From Komarekiella atlantica HA4396-MV6 (GTDB lineage Bacteria; Cyanobacteriota; Cyanobacteriia; Cyanobacteriales; Nostocaceae): DNA of 64,000 nucleotides. The notes beneath the pieces are model-generated. The model did no database searches. It had not been told where the DNA came from and saw only the letters and a list, made by a program, of their open reading frames with translations. A program made the position numbers and the translations under genes. The stretch covers positions 1 to 64,000 of the forward strand of contig JAHHHK010000002.1 in assembly GCA_019359395.1 (NCBI GenBank). The letters are read 5' to 3'. Shown here piece by piece: positions 7,601-17,184 of this stretch (positions are counted from its first letter, which is position 1; the number at the start of each line of letters is the position of its first letter).

Positions 7601-9814
7601 ATGAAAGGTTCGCTTCACCCCAAGAACAATCAGACGATCAACCCATCTGGCAACGAGTCAATTCGTGACGTGATTGAGCGCGTCAGTATGAAGCGTCGGC
7701 GCTTTATATTGACTGCTGTAGGTACATCGGTGCTTACTGTCTTGGGCGATGTTTCTATCAGTGGCTTTCTTCAAAGTGTCGAGGCAACTCCGATTCCAGA
7801 GGGAACTGGATTTGGTGGCATTGGTTTCAAGAGCATCCCACCAAACCTGAACAACCCAGCTACAGGACTCCTCGAAAAGGATCTTGTCAGTGTTCCTGCT
7901 GGTTATAAGGCCGAAGTACTGATTGCTTGGGGTGATCCGATTATGCCTGGTGCGCCGGACTGGCTATCAAATGCCTCGCAGAATGCTGCGGCCCAGGAAA
8001 AGCAGTTTGGTATGCACGCAGATGGTATGTACTACTTCCCTCTCCCACAAGAACGTTTTATCGGCCAGACCTTAAGTTCATTAAGAAGGTCAGCAAGAAG
8101 TTTTTTAAACCAGCCACTCAATCGTGGGCTGCTGTGCGTGAACCATGAGTATACCCAAGAAGAGATTCTTCATCCTGACGGTCTGACCTTCACTCCAGCA
8201 ACAGAGACTACACCAGAGTCGGGGATACCTGGCTCACAAGTCACGATTGAAAAGGTACGCAAGTCTCAAGCCGCTCACGGCGTTTCTGTTGTAGAGATAT
8301 TTAAGAACGGCAATAAATGGAGTTTCAATCGAAATTCGTCTTATGGTCGCCGGATCACCGGCAATACCGAGATACGGGTTTCGGGGCCTGCGGCAGGCAG
8401 CGCGCTTTTGAAGTCGAAGAAGTTTTCAATCACGCCGAATGGCTCGGTTGATAGTGGGACGCTAAACGATGGCCATACCGCATACGGTACGCTCAATAAC
8501 TGCGCCAACGGTCATACACCTTGGGGCACTTACCTAACCTGTGAGGAGAACTGGAACGGCTACTTTGCTAACCCTACAGAAGATGTAGTTTCAATTCCAG
8601 GGATCGAAAAGTCTGAGATCTTAGCAGGACAGAATCGGTACGGCGTTTCAACATCAGGGTTCGGCTATCGCTGGCATGAGGTTGATCCACGTTTTGATGC
8701 CAGCACAAATCCACTCGAACCTCATTTGTTCGGCTGGGTAGTCGAGATAGATCCGTACCATCCGCAAAGCAAACCCGTAAAGCGTACTGCACTCGGTCGA
8801 TTCAAGCACGAGAGCGCTCAGTACGTCGTTGATGACAACTATTATGTTGCTTTCTATATGGGCGACGACGAGCGCAATGAGTACATCTACAAGTTCGTTT
8901 GCGCCAAACCCTTAAATCCGCAAAATCGCGATGCTAACCGCGACTTGCTCGACAACGGTATTCTTTACGTCGCCAAGTTTAAGGACAACGGTACTGGCGA
9001 GTGGCTTCCTTTAGTCTATGGACAGCGCGGTCTAACACCCGAAAACGGTTTCAGAAGCCAAGCTGAAGTGCTTGTCAAGACACGACAGGCTGCGGATCGA
9101 GTTGGTGCGACAATGATGGATCGCCCAGAGTGGACTGCTGTGCGTCCTCGGATTGGCGGATTTAAGGAGATTGAGGTTTACTGCACGTTGACAAACAATA
9201 GTCGTCGCGGAACAGAGCCAGTTTCCTCAAACAATCCAGATGGTACTACAGGCGCAGCCACCGCACGTCCTCCTGTCGATGCTGCTAACCCACGTCCTGA
9301 TAACCGTTATGGTCACATCATCCGCTGGCGTGAGGATGGACGTAGCGTCAAAGCTACTACTTTTAGATGGGATATTTTTGTTGAGTGCGGCGATAAACTC
9401 GACCCTGATGCAAATCATGTTGGCAACATTAAAGGCGACGACTTCGGCGCGCCGGATGGTCTTTGGTTCGACGACTTCGGTCGCCTCTGGATTCAGACTG
9501 ACCAGGCTGGCGATGGTCTAGGCGACTGGATAAATATCGGTAGCAATGTGATGATGTGTGCCGATCCCAATACCAAACAGATTAGGCGCTTCTTGACCAG
9601 CCCAACAAACTGTGAGGTAACTGGCGTAGTCACCACACCTGACGGCAAAGCGATGTTTATTAATATCCAGCACCCAGGTGATGGTTCGCAACCCTCGAAT
9701 CCGACGGAATTTAGTAACTGGCCGAACAGCCAAGGTTATGGCCCATCTGGACGTCCACGTTCTTCAACAGTGGTGATCACACGCAATGATGGCGGCATCA
9801 TCGGTGGACTCTAA
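7601..9814 (+). CDS. phoX: PhoX-type alkaline phosphatase (DUF839), Tat-exported
   Basis: PhoX is a calcium- and iron-dependent phosphomonoesterase that frees phosphate from organic esters outside the cytoplasmic membrane. The 737-residue product has a twin-arginine signal at residues 31-50 (KRRRF followed by a hydrophobic stretch). Family motifs include CVNHEYT, the CEENW motif near residue 314 and PDGLWFDDFGRLW near the C-terminus. The ATG at 7601 has GGAG upstream. Third codon positions look more GC-rich than in the neighbours, and I saw no GCGATCGC site in 2.2 kb. Both hint at horizontal acquisition. The upstream Pho box supports control by phosphate starvation. Confidence 0.9.
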   Translation: MKGSLHPKNNQTINPSGNESIRDVIERVSMKRRRFILTAVGTSVLTVLGDVSISGFLQSVEATPIPEGTGFGGIGFKSIPPNLNNPATGLLEKDLVSVPAGYKAEVLIAWGDPIMPGAPDWLSNASQNAAAQEKQFGMHADGMYYFPLPQERFIGQTLSSLRRSARSFLNQPLNRGLLCVNHEYTQEEILHPDGLTFTPATETTPESGIPGSQVTIEKVRKSQAAHGVSVVEIFKNGNKWSFNRNSSYGRRITGNTEIRVSGPAAGSALLKSKKFSITPNGSVDSGTLNDGHTAYGTLNNCANGHTPWGTYLTCEENWNGYFANPTEDVVSIPGIEKSEILAGQNRYGVSTSGFGYRWHEVDPRFDASTNPLEPHLFGWVVEIDPYHPQSKPVKRTALGRFKHESAQYVVDDNYYVAFYMGDDERNEYIYKFVCAKPLNPQNRDANRDLLDNGILYVAKFKDNGTGEWLPLVYGQRGLTPENGFRSQAEVLVKTRQAADRVGATMMDRPEWTAVRPRIGGFKEIEVYCTLTNNSRRGTEPVSSNNPDGTTGAATARPPVDAANPRPDNRYGHIIRWREDGRSVKATTFRWDIFVECGDKLDPDANHVGNIKGDDFGAPDGLWFDDFGRLWIQTDQAGDGLGDWINIGSNVMMCADPNTKQIRRFLTSPTNCEVTGVVTTPDGKAMFINIQHPGDGSQPSNPTEFSNWPNSQGYGPSGRPRSSTVVITRNDGGIIGGL

Positions 9815-9867
9815 ACGCTGTTGGCCAATCTAAAAGTGTTTTTCTGTAAAGATGATCAGAACAGATT

Positions 9868-9910
9868 TATTTAGCGATGCCTGCGGCTGGCTACGCCTAC
9901 GCATCTCCAC
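9868..9910. repeat. REP-like palindromic unit
   Basis: GCGATGCCTGCGGCTGGCTACGCCTACGC-type sequence lies after phoX. A close relative occurs inside the histidine kinase gene at 50033-50068. Confidence 0.75.
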
Positions 9911-10033
9911 CAGTAAAGTATCTTAAAGACTTTTATTGGTTAAAAATAATTAATCGCCTTAATCCTTAAACTGAAATACAGGCAGGGATAAGGCGATTTG
10001 CTTAATTGCGTCGATGTAAGTTTTACAAAAAAT

Positions 10034-10066
10034 AAAATCCCCACTGGTGAGGTAGGGATTTTTTTA
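10034..10066. terminator. Bidirectional terminator between phoX and the PEP-CTERM gene
   Basis: AAAATCCC and GGGATTTT form an 8-bp stem around a 13-nt loop. A T-run lies on the right and an A-run on the left, so the hairpin can stop both phoX (plus) and the convergent PEP-CTERM gene (minus). Confidence 0.8.
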
Positions 10067-10098
10067 ATCAAGATTTTTAGTCCGGGTATACTACTTAG

Positions 10099-10653
10099 TT
10101 AGCTTGCCACTTTTGATGCTTTCTTTTTGCGTTTAATCCACAATCCCATAGCACCAGCGATCGCTGTACCACCAAGAGTAAAAGGTTCCGGTACTTTAGA
10201 ATAACTAACTGTACCTATTTCTACCGCCTCTAAAGATTCTCCACTCAGAATGCTATAAAATTTGTTACCTCCTATTTGTGGAGTATCTACCCCACTCCCA
10301 ATTAAAAACTTATCTGCAACTAAATAGCTTAATCCCGAAAGCTTGCCATTGTTAAAGCTAACTACAGGAAAAGAGTCATACAGTTCATCGTTTTTCTCTG
10401 TATATGTAGTATTTAAGTAATTGAATGTAACTGCTAGTCCATTCCCAACACCCAAGTTTTCCAGACCCGCCCCAGTTAAAGACGAGTCATCATATTCAAA
10501 AGAACCGTAATACTGACCCGGATTGTCGCCAGATAAAGCATTCACGGTGAAATCGTATTCAATCACAGCAGCATGTGTCGGTTGAGCATCAACAGCAACA
10601 ACAGACATAGCAATTGCAACACTAGCAATGCCAAAATTTTTGGCTAATTTCAT
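10099..10653 (-). CDS. PEP-CTERM sorting domain protein
   Basis: A secreted or cell-surface protein of unknown role. I choose the start MKLAKNFG at 10653, which gives 184 residues with an N-terminal signal peptide ending near an Ala-rich THAA site. The C-terminus is a classic PEP-CTERM tail: VPEP, a hydrophobic stretch (about 20 residues) and a basic end KRKKKAS. Such tails are thought to be processed by an exosortase. The mature part is beta-rich and resembles in layout the second PEP-CTERM protein at 15051-15530 (YDF near the mature start, a Y-T-E motif, a closing PEP). The two may be diverged paralogues. Confidence 0.88.
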   Translation of the reverse strand: MKLAKNFGIASVAIAMSVVAVDAQPTHAAVIEYDFTVNALSGDNPGQYYGSFEYDDSSLTGAGLENLGVGNGLAVTFNYLNTTYTEKNDELYDSFPVVSFNNGKLSGLSYLVADKFLIGSGVDTPQIGGNKFYSILSGESLEAVEIGTVSYSKVPEPFTLGGTAIAGAMGLWIKRKKKASKVAS

Positions 10654-11554
10654 CAGAAAATACTCCAAAGCTAGAAAATGAATAGTTCTGTAATTTCACT
10701 TAAATAAGCTTTGAACCAGTGTATTTAGGTTAAGAAAAATCAAACAAAATATAACTTTCATCGAATCTTTATATTTATCAACCACATATAAAATTTGTGT
10801 GAATTTGTATTCTGCTGAGATCTCTATCCTCAGTAAGCATGTAATGGCTTCCAGCAGGTTAGCACCTCAATTTTTTTTAAAGAGAACTACAAAAAGACTA
10901 CTTGTGGATAATAACTCTACCTTAGCTAGCAATCTTTTCTCATACAAAATGTTATTCCGATGTTCGAGGTTGCAAATTAAGCTAGCAAAAACATGTAGTA
11001 GACCATACAAATTAGAAGCTTACAATCTTTAAAGTTTTATCAGGCTATTCTGTTATGAAACTCATTAAAAAAGATTCTTATTATCAAGATTAAAATGAAA
11101 AAGATTCTTATTCTTGAAATACATAGAGGAATCCGGTTTGATTCCTGAACCACTCGTAGAGGCAGAGAATAAGGAAAAAGTAATAAAAATGTACTGAGTT
11201 TTTTTCAAAAATCAAATATGAGTTCTATAGATAGAAATAAATCAGTGCAGCAAGGAAATCTTTAATTTATTCTTTTTAAAGAAATCATTACTATTCCTTA
11301 AACTAGCTAGGATAAATTTTTTATAGTCTTTATATATGTTCTTAAATTTGAAAACTAATGCACTTGAAAATATCTACTGTTAAATTTGCAGGTAGTTTTA
11401 TCAAAACATACAAGCAATGAAATCTGCAATCTAGCTTGTCATTAAATACTTCAATAAAATTATATTTCAACATCAGAAACTCGATTAATCCCAAATAAAA
11501 CGTTTTTAATTTTTAAAATAAATCAACGCCGTAGTTTATAAAGGTTTCTGATTA
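10654..11554. other. Long AT-rich non-coding region
   Basis: About 900 bp between the PEP-CTERM gene and the CDF transporter. A 77-codon frame at 10799-11032 has no ribosome-binding site and no protein-like composition, and I do not accept it. The one clear structure is a 15-bp direct repeat, AAAAAGATTCTTATT, at 11068-11082 and 11098-11112, with copies 30 bp apart. Confidence 0.6.
11068..11112. repeat. 15-bp direct repeat, possible operator
   Basis: Two identical AAAAAGATTCTTATT copies start 30 bp apart, about three helical turns. The AT-rich core resembles metalloregulator (Fur/Zur-like) boxes, but it lies about 440 bp before the CDF gene, so the link is speculative. Confidence 0.35.
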
Positions 11555-12532
11555 ATGCTCTCACTTCAATGGTGTGAATGTACTTGCACGAATAGTTCCA
11601 AAAAAGTAATTAAAAATCAGCTAAATACAAAAATACTGTGGATAATAGTAGTTTTACTTACTAGTTTCTTTATTGCTGAATGGAGTGTTGGTTTATGGAG
11701 TAAAAGTTTATCTTTACAAGCTGATGCAGAGCACATTTTATCAGATATAACTGCTTTAGCAATATCGCTGATTGCTAGTTTTTTAGCACAGCGACCAGCT
11801 AAGAGCAAGGCAACATTTGGGCATCAACGTATCGAAGTTTTAGCAGCTTTGCTGAATGGATTAATTTTGATTGCGATCGCTACTTTTATTGCTTGGGAAG
11901 CTATTCAACGCTGGCAAAATCCAGCAACAATTTTGGGCTTACCAATGTTAGGAATCGCAGTGTTAGGTTTAATCGTTAATTTGTTCAATATTACTTTACT
12001 TCATCCTTATACTCACAATAACTTAAACTTACGCGGGGCTTTGCTGCATGTCATCGCAGATACAGCTAGTTCTCTTGGTGTAATACTTGCCGCTGTAGCA
12101 ATTCATTTTTGGGATTGGTGGTGGGCAGATATCGCAATCAGTTTAGTAGTTGCAACTTTTACTGGTTTAAGTGCTTTGCCTTTAGTCCAGGAAAGCATGA
12201 AGATTTTTTTAGAGTATGCACCGGAATTAATCGACCCAGTTGAAGTAGAAATATCTCTCAAGTTATTTCCTGATGTTATTCAAGTAGAAAAACTTCATAT
12301 CTGGACAATTAGCTCAAATAAAATAATGCTTTGCGCCAATTTAACAGTAGAATGTGCAACGATTTGGGAACGCGATCGCTTGCTCAGTAAATTACAAAAT
12401 CATCTGCAAACAACTTTTAATATTACTGAAATAACTTTGCAAATAACGAGCTGTAAAAAACCTGCAATAATTTCCATTCATCCTTTATTTAAACAAGATA
12501 TAGCATTAATGTTGTCTACAAAAACCCATTGA
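11555..12532 (+). CDS. Cation diffusion facilitator (CDF) metal transporter
   Basis: CDF proteins export divalent metals such as zinc in exchange for protons. The 325-residue product has about six membrane segments. The paired metal-site motifs are visible: DAEHILSD in segment 2 and HVIADTASS in segment 5. The cytoplasmic C-terminal domain begins near VEVEISLKLF and contains the HIWTIS motif. A Cys-rich N-terminus (CECTC) may bind metal. The long A+T-rich upstream region gives it its own promoter. Zinc is the most likely substrate, since it lies near a zinc-dependent alkaline phosphatase, but this is inference. Confidence 0.88.
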   Translation: MLSLQWCECTCTNSSKKVIKNQLNTKILWIIVVLLTSFFIAEWSVGLWSKSLSLQADAEHILSDITALAISLIASFLAQRPAKSKATFGHQRIEVLAALLNGLILIAIATFIAWEAIQRWQNPATILGLPMLGIAVLGLIVNLFNITLLHPYTHNNLNLRGALLHVIADTASSLGVILAAVAIHFWDWWWADIAISLVVATFTGLSALPLVQESMKIFLEYAPELIDPVEVEISLKLFPDVIQVEKLHIWTISSNKIMLCANLTVECATIWERDRLLSKLQNHLQTTFNITEITLQITSCKKPAIISIHPLFKQDIALMLSTKTH

Positions 12533-12670
12533 AGCAAGAGCAATGGGTAGTTAGTCAGCAAGATTACTTTTTTTACTTAACTTATAGTTCAGATTTAAAC
12601 ATGATGCTTATTGGCTTCTCACTTGTTCAAACATAGTTATTGCCCGCTGAGTATCACTCATTTATTTACT

Positions 12671-12676
12671 AGGAGG
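12671..12676 (+). promoter_or_regulatory. Strong ribosome-binding site of the small secreted protein
   Basis: AGGAGG lies 7 nt before the ATG at 12684, a near-perfect Shine-Dalgarno match. This is strong for a cyanobacterium and supports translation of the 78-residue gene. Confidence 0.75.
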
Positions 12677-12683
12677 TTTCTTG

Positions 12684-12920
12684 ATGATAGCTTTACTTCA
12701 AAAATCCCCAGTGATTCTATTACTCAAACAACACAAACGCTCATTGGCTTGGTTCATATCCAGTTTAGTTCTGGCAGTTCTGCTGTCATTAGGCACAACA
12801 AATCAGCAGCCAGCTGTTGCTTATAACCCAACCATTGTTAAGAACTCTACTCAGCCAAGAGCGATAGCTGCATATCCAGATTTTGCTGCTAGTCATCTGG
12901 AATCCAATTTTTATCAATAG
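12684..12920 (+). CDS. Small secreted protein of unknown function upstream of alkaline phosphatase
   Basis: A 78-residue product, almost all export signal. A basic N-terminus leads into a hydrophobic core (SLAWFISSLVLAVLLSLG) and an AVAY-like cleavage region, leaving about 30 mature residues. The start is the ATG behind AGGAGG rather than the TTG three bases earlier. The signal region resembles that of the next gene's product (K-H/Y-K/R-R-S/T-L-A-W/F, a leucine-rich core, then QP-x(2)-A). It may be a tiny partner of the phosphatase, or the remnant of a duplicated phosphatase gene. It ends 43 bp before that gene. Confidence 0.65.
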   Translation: MIALLQKSPVILLLKQHKRSLAWFISSLVLAVLLSLGTTNQQPAVAYNPTIVKNSTQPRAIAAYPDFAASHLESNFYQ

Positions 12921-12963
12921 TTAGTCGCTCAAACTTACTCAATTAACTGGAAGGCGTACTGTA

Positions 12964-14913
12964 ATGATTTCATTTTTAGGAAAGTACAGGCGAACGCTGG
13001 CCTTTGCTATGGCTAGCCTTTTTTGTACCGTTCTGCTGATATTCGGTAATTCTATTTTTCAGCCGACCCTGGCCGCTGGTAATGGGATTAACGTAATTAT
13101 CATGATTGGCGATGGTATGGGTTGGGAGATGGCGCGGGCTGCTGCTCTTGCCAAAGGTGCTCCCTTTTACACCAGTGGGAAAGGCTTTGGTTTGAGCTTT
13201 CAAAATCTAACTGGATATGGACTAGTAACCACTTACGGCACAACAATTCAGGGAAACACGCCAGAAATGCCGACAGACCAGCCTCACTTAACAGGTAACT
13301 CTGCTTTGGATGGGTCTGATATACTCACGGGTGCAAGTCCTGTTCGTCCTAACTTCACATTCCTGCCTACTCCATTTAATCCAGGCGATCGCGCTGATGG
13401 TAACAGCTTGGCAGATGGGAACCTGGCTGGTTATGACACAACTCAAGGCGGGCCTGTTCCCTGGATTCCTCTCACCCCTGCTACTTCTGGTAAGTACAAC
13501 AAAGAATACATCAAGTACAGTTATCCCGACTCTGCTAACACCGCTACAACTCTTTATACAGGCGTAAAGAGCTTTAACAACGCGATGGGCGTAGACATTT
13601 ACGAGAAGAGGTTGAAAACCGTCCTAGAAATTGCCAAAGAAAAAGGTAAGTCTACAGGTTTGGTTACTTCTGTACCTATTAGCCACGCAACACCTGGTGC
13701 TGCGGCTTCTTTCGTAAATCGTCGTAGCAAGTACGACAGTGTTTATGACCCCACCAAGTCCAACCAAGATAGTATTTTGCAACAGACATTGCTAAACTTT
13801 CAGCCTAATGTTTTGTTAGGTGGCGGTCATCCCTTGGACTTTGAAAATAGAGAAAGTACGGGCCCAGTCGAGAAATATACCTACATCACACAAGACACTT
13901 ACGAGCATCTGAAGAATAACCCCACATCCAATCGTTACGGCTATACTTTTTTGGAACGTGGTTCTAATGCAACAAAGACACTCCTGAATACGGCTGCTAA
14001 AATCAACCCGAATAAGGGAGGAAAATTATTTGGTCTATACGGCGCTCGTGGACAAAATGGCAATATTCCTACTAGTTCTTCTAAAGGAGACTACAGCCTG
14101 ACAGGTCTGGATAACTTTTCAGTCTATAGCTCCGTTGTCAAGAGTGGAACTCTAGAAAATCCCTGTGCATCAGGTCAGATAATTCCTGGTACAGCTGGAG
14201 ATTGTGTTCCTGTCATCGATGCAGCAGGGAACCCGACCTCTGGCCCCACACCTGATACTGTCCGCCCTCTAGCACCTGGTGAAACAGACGCCAGCTTTAT
14301 TGCTAGAGAAATTAATGAAAATCCGACTCTAGCTGATTTGACTAAAGCCGCTCTAACCGTTCTAGGTAAGGACAAAGATGGCTTCTGGTTGATGGTTGAG
14401 GGAGGTGACATCGACTGGGCTGCTCATGACAACAACATGGATAACCTAATTGGTACTATGAATGATTTTGACAAGGCAGTTCAAGAAGTTATGACTTGGA
14501 TTGATAATCATGGTGGTTGGAGCAAGAACCTACTACTAGTTACTGCTGACCATGACCACTACCTGACTCTCAATAATGACTTTGCCTCGAAGCTGACTGC
14601 AAATCCTGAGCCAAGTCAAGCTAGAGGTTTGAAATATAACGCTAAGGACATTACCTTCAACAAGCACAATCCTAAAGATGCTGGTCACTTTTGGGGATCA
14701 GATCCAAATTACAAGTACCTCTGGGGTAGTCACAGCCGACGAATTGTACCTGTTTACTACCAAGGTGCTTACTCATCAACTTTGACTCGATTCTTAGGAC
14801 AAGATGTCAAGTTCACAGATAGCTCTGGTACATACAGTGCACCTGGTGTTAGAGGAGTGGTTGATCAGAGTCACATTTTTCAGGCTATGAAAACTGCGCT
14901 CACAAGTCCGTAA
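12964..14913 (+). CDS. PhoA-family alkaline phosphatase, secreted
   Basis: It hydrolyses phosphomonoesters using a serine nucleophile and two zinc plus one magnesium ions. The 649-residue product has a signal peptide (residues 1-38, cleavage after LAA). Metal ligands are visible in VIIMIGDGMG (Asp near 50), VEGGDIDWAAHD (near 478-489) and TADHDHY (near 527-533). The likely nucleophile Ser190 lies in PDSANTAT. It is longer than E. coli PhoA (471 residues), with extra loops (residues 95-180 and 360-430). An upstream small secreted gene and a downstream PEP-CTERM gene accompany it. I did not find a convincing Pho box directly before it. Confidence 0.9.
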   Translation: MISFLGKYRRTLAFAMASLFCTVLLIFGNSIFQPTLAAGNGINVIIMIGDGMGWEMARAAALAKGAPFYTSGKGFGLSFQNLTGYGLVTTYGTTIQGNTPEMPTDQPHLTGNSALDGSDILTGASPVRPNFTFLPTPFNPGDRADGNSLADGNLAGYDTTQGGPVPWIPLTPATSGKYNKEYIKYSYPDSANTATTLYTGVKSFNNAMGVDIYEKRLKTVLEIAKEKGKSTGLVTSVPISHATPGAAASFVNRRSKYDSVYDPTKSNQDSILQQTLLNFQPNVLLGGGHPLDFENRESTGPVEKYTYITQDTYEHLKNNPTSNRYGYTFLERGSNATKTLLNTAAKINPNKGGKLFGLYGARGQNGNIPTSSSKGDYSLTGLDNFSVYSSVVKSGTLENPCASGQIIPGTAGDCVPVIDAAGNPTSGPTPDTVRPLAPGETDASFIAREINENPTLADLTKAALTVLGKDKDGFWLMVEGGDIDWAAHDNNMDNLIGTMNDFDKAVQEVMTWIDNHGGWSKNLLLVTADHDHYLTLNNDFASKLTANPEPSQARGLKYNAKDITFNKHNPKDAGHFWGSDPNYKYLWGSHSRRIVPVYYQGAYSSTLTRFLGQDVKFTDSSGTYSAPGVRGVVDQSHIFQAMKTALTSP

Positions 14914-14958
14914 ATTTCATACAGCATTTTATTTAACACTGATTGAAAAGCTTCGTAT

Positions 14959-14988
14959 TGCAGAGACGTGGTAACACACGTCTCTACC
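14959..14988. repeat. AGAGACGTG palindromic repeat
   Basis: AGAGACGTG, 6-nt loop, CACGTCTCT at 14962-14985. It is the same palindrome family as 61349-61377 and sits in the leader of the PEP-CTERM gene. Confidence 0.75.
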
Positions 14989-15050
14989 TCATCAAACAAT
15001 TTCGGTTTTTTTGCACCTGTTCTTTATCAAAGAAAAAAATGATTGACTCC

Positions 15051-15530
15051 ATGTTCAAAAAATTAGCAGCTGCAACGGTCGGAACTGCTCTGATTTTTGC
15101 GGTAGGGGAAATTATGCCTGCCCAAGCTGCAATCCTCATTTATGATTTTTCTAATACTAGTAAAACTCTGAAAGGCACTTTTTCATTCGACCAAGTAGCA
15201 GCAGACAATCAAGAAGTAACGATTTCAGAAGGCTTAAAGCTTTTTGCTACCTACGGTGGACAGTCATACACTGAAGCGGATGATCCTTTAGTGTCAATTT
15301 TAACTGACTTCTCAGGAAAAATTAGGAACCAAGGGGGATTGGGATTGCAATTTACACCTGGCCCTTTTGAAGTCTACCGTGAAAATTTTATTGATCGGAA
15401 TGATCTGACTGATACGGGTGTTCAATTCGTCACTTATACCAGTGTTCCTGAACCAACTTTTATGCTTGGATCGTGTATGTTTGGGCTAGGTTTGTTGCTG
15501 CGTAAAAAAATAGCATCTTCTAGACCATAA
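15051..15530 (+). CDS. PEP-CTERM sorting domain protein, second copy
   Basis: Secreted or surface protein, function unknown. The start is MFKKLAAATVG at 15051; an ATG 12 nt earlier is also possible. The reading frame extends further upstream only through a palindromic repeat. The 159-residue product has a signal peptide ending PAQAA, a beta-rich middle part and a C-terminal VPEP, hydrophobic stretch and basic end (RKKIASSR). Layout and some motifs match the PEP-CTERM protein at 10099-10653. It directly follows the alkaline phosphatase, which might place it at the cell surface with that enzyme. Confidence 0.85.
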   Translation: MFKKLAAATVGTALIFAVGEIMPAQAAILIYDFSNTSKTLKGTFSFDQVAADNQEVTISEGLKLFATYGGQSYTEADDPLVSILTDFSGKIRNQGGLGLQFTPGPFEVYRENFIDRNDLTDTGVQFVTYTSVPEPTFMLGSCMFGLGLLLRKKIASSRP

Positions 15531-15916
15531 AGCACAAAAGCTTGAACGAAGTTATCAAGAATCAAGTTTTAGGCAGTTGATTTGCATCTACTTAAAACAG
15601 GGTGGAATTATCCACCCTGCAACCAATATCTAGCATCTAAAACTAATGCGTAGAACGGCTAGGATTCAGCTTGCTGAATATTGATATTTTCAAAACCCTA
15701 TAAAAAAGCGTTATATGAATAAAAGCGATCGCTTGTGTTCAAAATTTGACAAATACTAATAATTTAGGATTAAAAGCATTGAAAAATTAATCCAAAGGCA
15801 TAATGCTGTATGAGTTTGAGGCTAATTTCCAAACAGGTTTATTCATGCAGAAAATATACATGGATTAGTTAGATATAATAATGACTCATTCTTTGTTTTC
15901 TTAGTTGGAGAAATCA
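15531..15916. other. Intergenic region before argG, with hairpin
   Basis: A perfect hairpin (CAGGGTGGA, ATTA, TCCACCCTG) at 15598-15619 could end transcription of the PEP-CTERM gene, though no T-run follows. The remainder is AT-rich and should hold the argG promoter. Confidence 0.55.
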
Positions 15917-17119
15917 ATGGGTCGCGCCAAAAAGGTTGTCCTGGCATATTCTGGGGGAGTAGATACATCAGTTTGCATCCCTTACCTTAAACAGGAGTGG
16001 GGTGTAGAAGAGGTAATTACGCTAGCAGCAGATTTAGGCCAGGGAGATGAATTAGAGCCAATCCGAGAAAAAGCTTTGAAATCGGGTGCAAGTGAATCTT
16101 TAGTAGCTGATGTCAAAGACAGCTTTGTTGAAGATTACGCCTTCGGAGCAATTCAAGCCAACGCTCTTTATGAAAATCGCTATCCCCTAGGAACAGCCCT
16201 TGCTCGTCCGCTGATTGCTAAAATATTAGTAGAAGCAGCCCAAAAATATGGTGCTGATGCGATCGCTCATGGTTGCACAGGCAAAGGTAATGATCAAGTT
16301 CGCTTTGATATCTCTATTGCTGCCCTTAACCCTAATCTGAAGATACTTGCACCAGCAAGAGAATGGGGGATGAGTCGTGAGGAAACAATTGCCTATGGTG
16401 AAAAATTTGGCATCCCCTCACCAGTTAAAAAATCTTCACCTTACAGTATTGACAAGAATTTGCTTGGTCGTAGCATTGAAACTGGTGTGTTGGAAGATCC
16501 AGCAGTTGAACCACCAGAAGAAGTTTACGAGATGACCAAAGCGATCGCCAATACACCCAACGAACCAGAGTACATTGAAATTGGTTTTAACAGAGGTATT
16601 CCAACAAGTCTCAACGGTACATCCACAAAGCCAGTTGAGCTAATTGAACAACTCAATCAAATGGCAGGAAATCACGGTATTGGGCGGATCGATATGATCG
16701 AAAATCGTCTAGTAGGCATCAAATCACGGGAAATCTACGAATCACCCGCTATGTTGGTGCTAATTCAAGCCCACAGAGATCTAGAAAGCTTGACTCTAAC
16801 AGCAGATGTCACCCATTACAAGCGTGGCATTGAAGAAACTTACAGCCAAATCGTTTACAACGGTTTATGGTACAGCCCACTCAAAGCCGCATTGGATGCC
16901 TTTATTCAAAAGACACAAGATCGAGTATTGGGAACTGTGCGAGTCAAGTTTTTTAAGGGCAACGCCACGATAGTCGGGCGTTGGAGCGATAATTCTCTCT
17001 ATAGTCCTGATTTAGCAACTTACGGCGCTGAAGACCAATTTGACCACAAAGCTGCTGAAGGCTTCATCTATGTTTGGGGGCTACCAACTCGCATTTGGTC
17101 ACAGCAAACTAGGAGTTAA
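15917..17119 (+). CDS. argG: Argininosuccinate synthase
   Basis: It joins citrulline and aspartate with ATP to make argininosuccinate in arginine synthesis. The 400-residue product has the ATP pyrophosphatase loop SGGVDTS at residues 12-18, the GCTGKGNDQ motif and the [13 protein letters not shown] segment. The start is ATG 15917, with GGAG at 15907; an in-frame TTG 12 nt earlier is less likely. It appears to be a single-gene unit. Confidence 0.97.
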   Translation: MGRAKKVVLAYSGGVDTSVCIPYLKQEWGVEEVITLAADLGQGDELEPIREKALKSGASESLVADVKDSFVEDYAFGAIQANALYENRYPLGTALARPLIAKILVEAAQKYGADAIAHGCTGKGNDQVRFDISIAALNPNLKILAPAREWGMSREETIAYGEKFGIPSPVKKSSPYSIDKNLLGRSIETGVLEDPAVEPPEEVYEMTKAIANTPNEPEYIEIGFNRGIPTSLNGTSTKPVELIEQLNQMAGNHGIGRIDMIENRLVGIKSREIYESPAMLVLIQAHRDLESLTLTADVTHYKRGIEETYSQIVYNGLWYSPLKAALDAFIQKTQDRVLGTVRVKFFKGNATIVGRWSDNSLYSPDLATYGAEDQFDHKAAEGFIYVWGLPTRIWSQQTRS

Positions 17120-17184
17120 CATCTGGGAGTTAGGAGTTAGAAGTTAAAAAAATACTTCACTCCTGACTCCTGGCTCTTTACTCC

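Noticed and set aside
10799-11032. 77-codon plus-strand frame in the long gap before the CDF gene
   Set aside because: No ribosome-binding site, no protein-like domain or signal, and surrounded by AT-rich non-coding sequence.
12533-12683. Pho box before the small secreted protein and phosphatase
   Set aside because: TTAAC-like words occur but not at the required 11-bp period.
14943-15050. Longer N-terminus for the second PEP-CTERM protein
   Set aside because: The extra codons are translated from a palindromic repeat and an AT-rich tract; the signal peptide starts at 15051.
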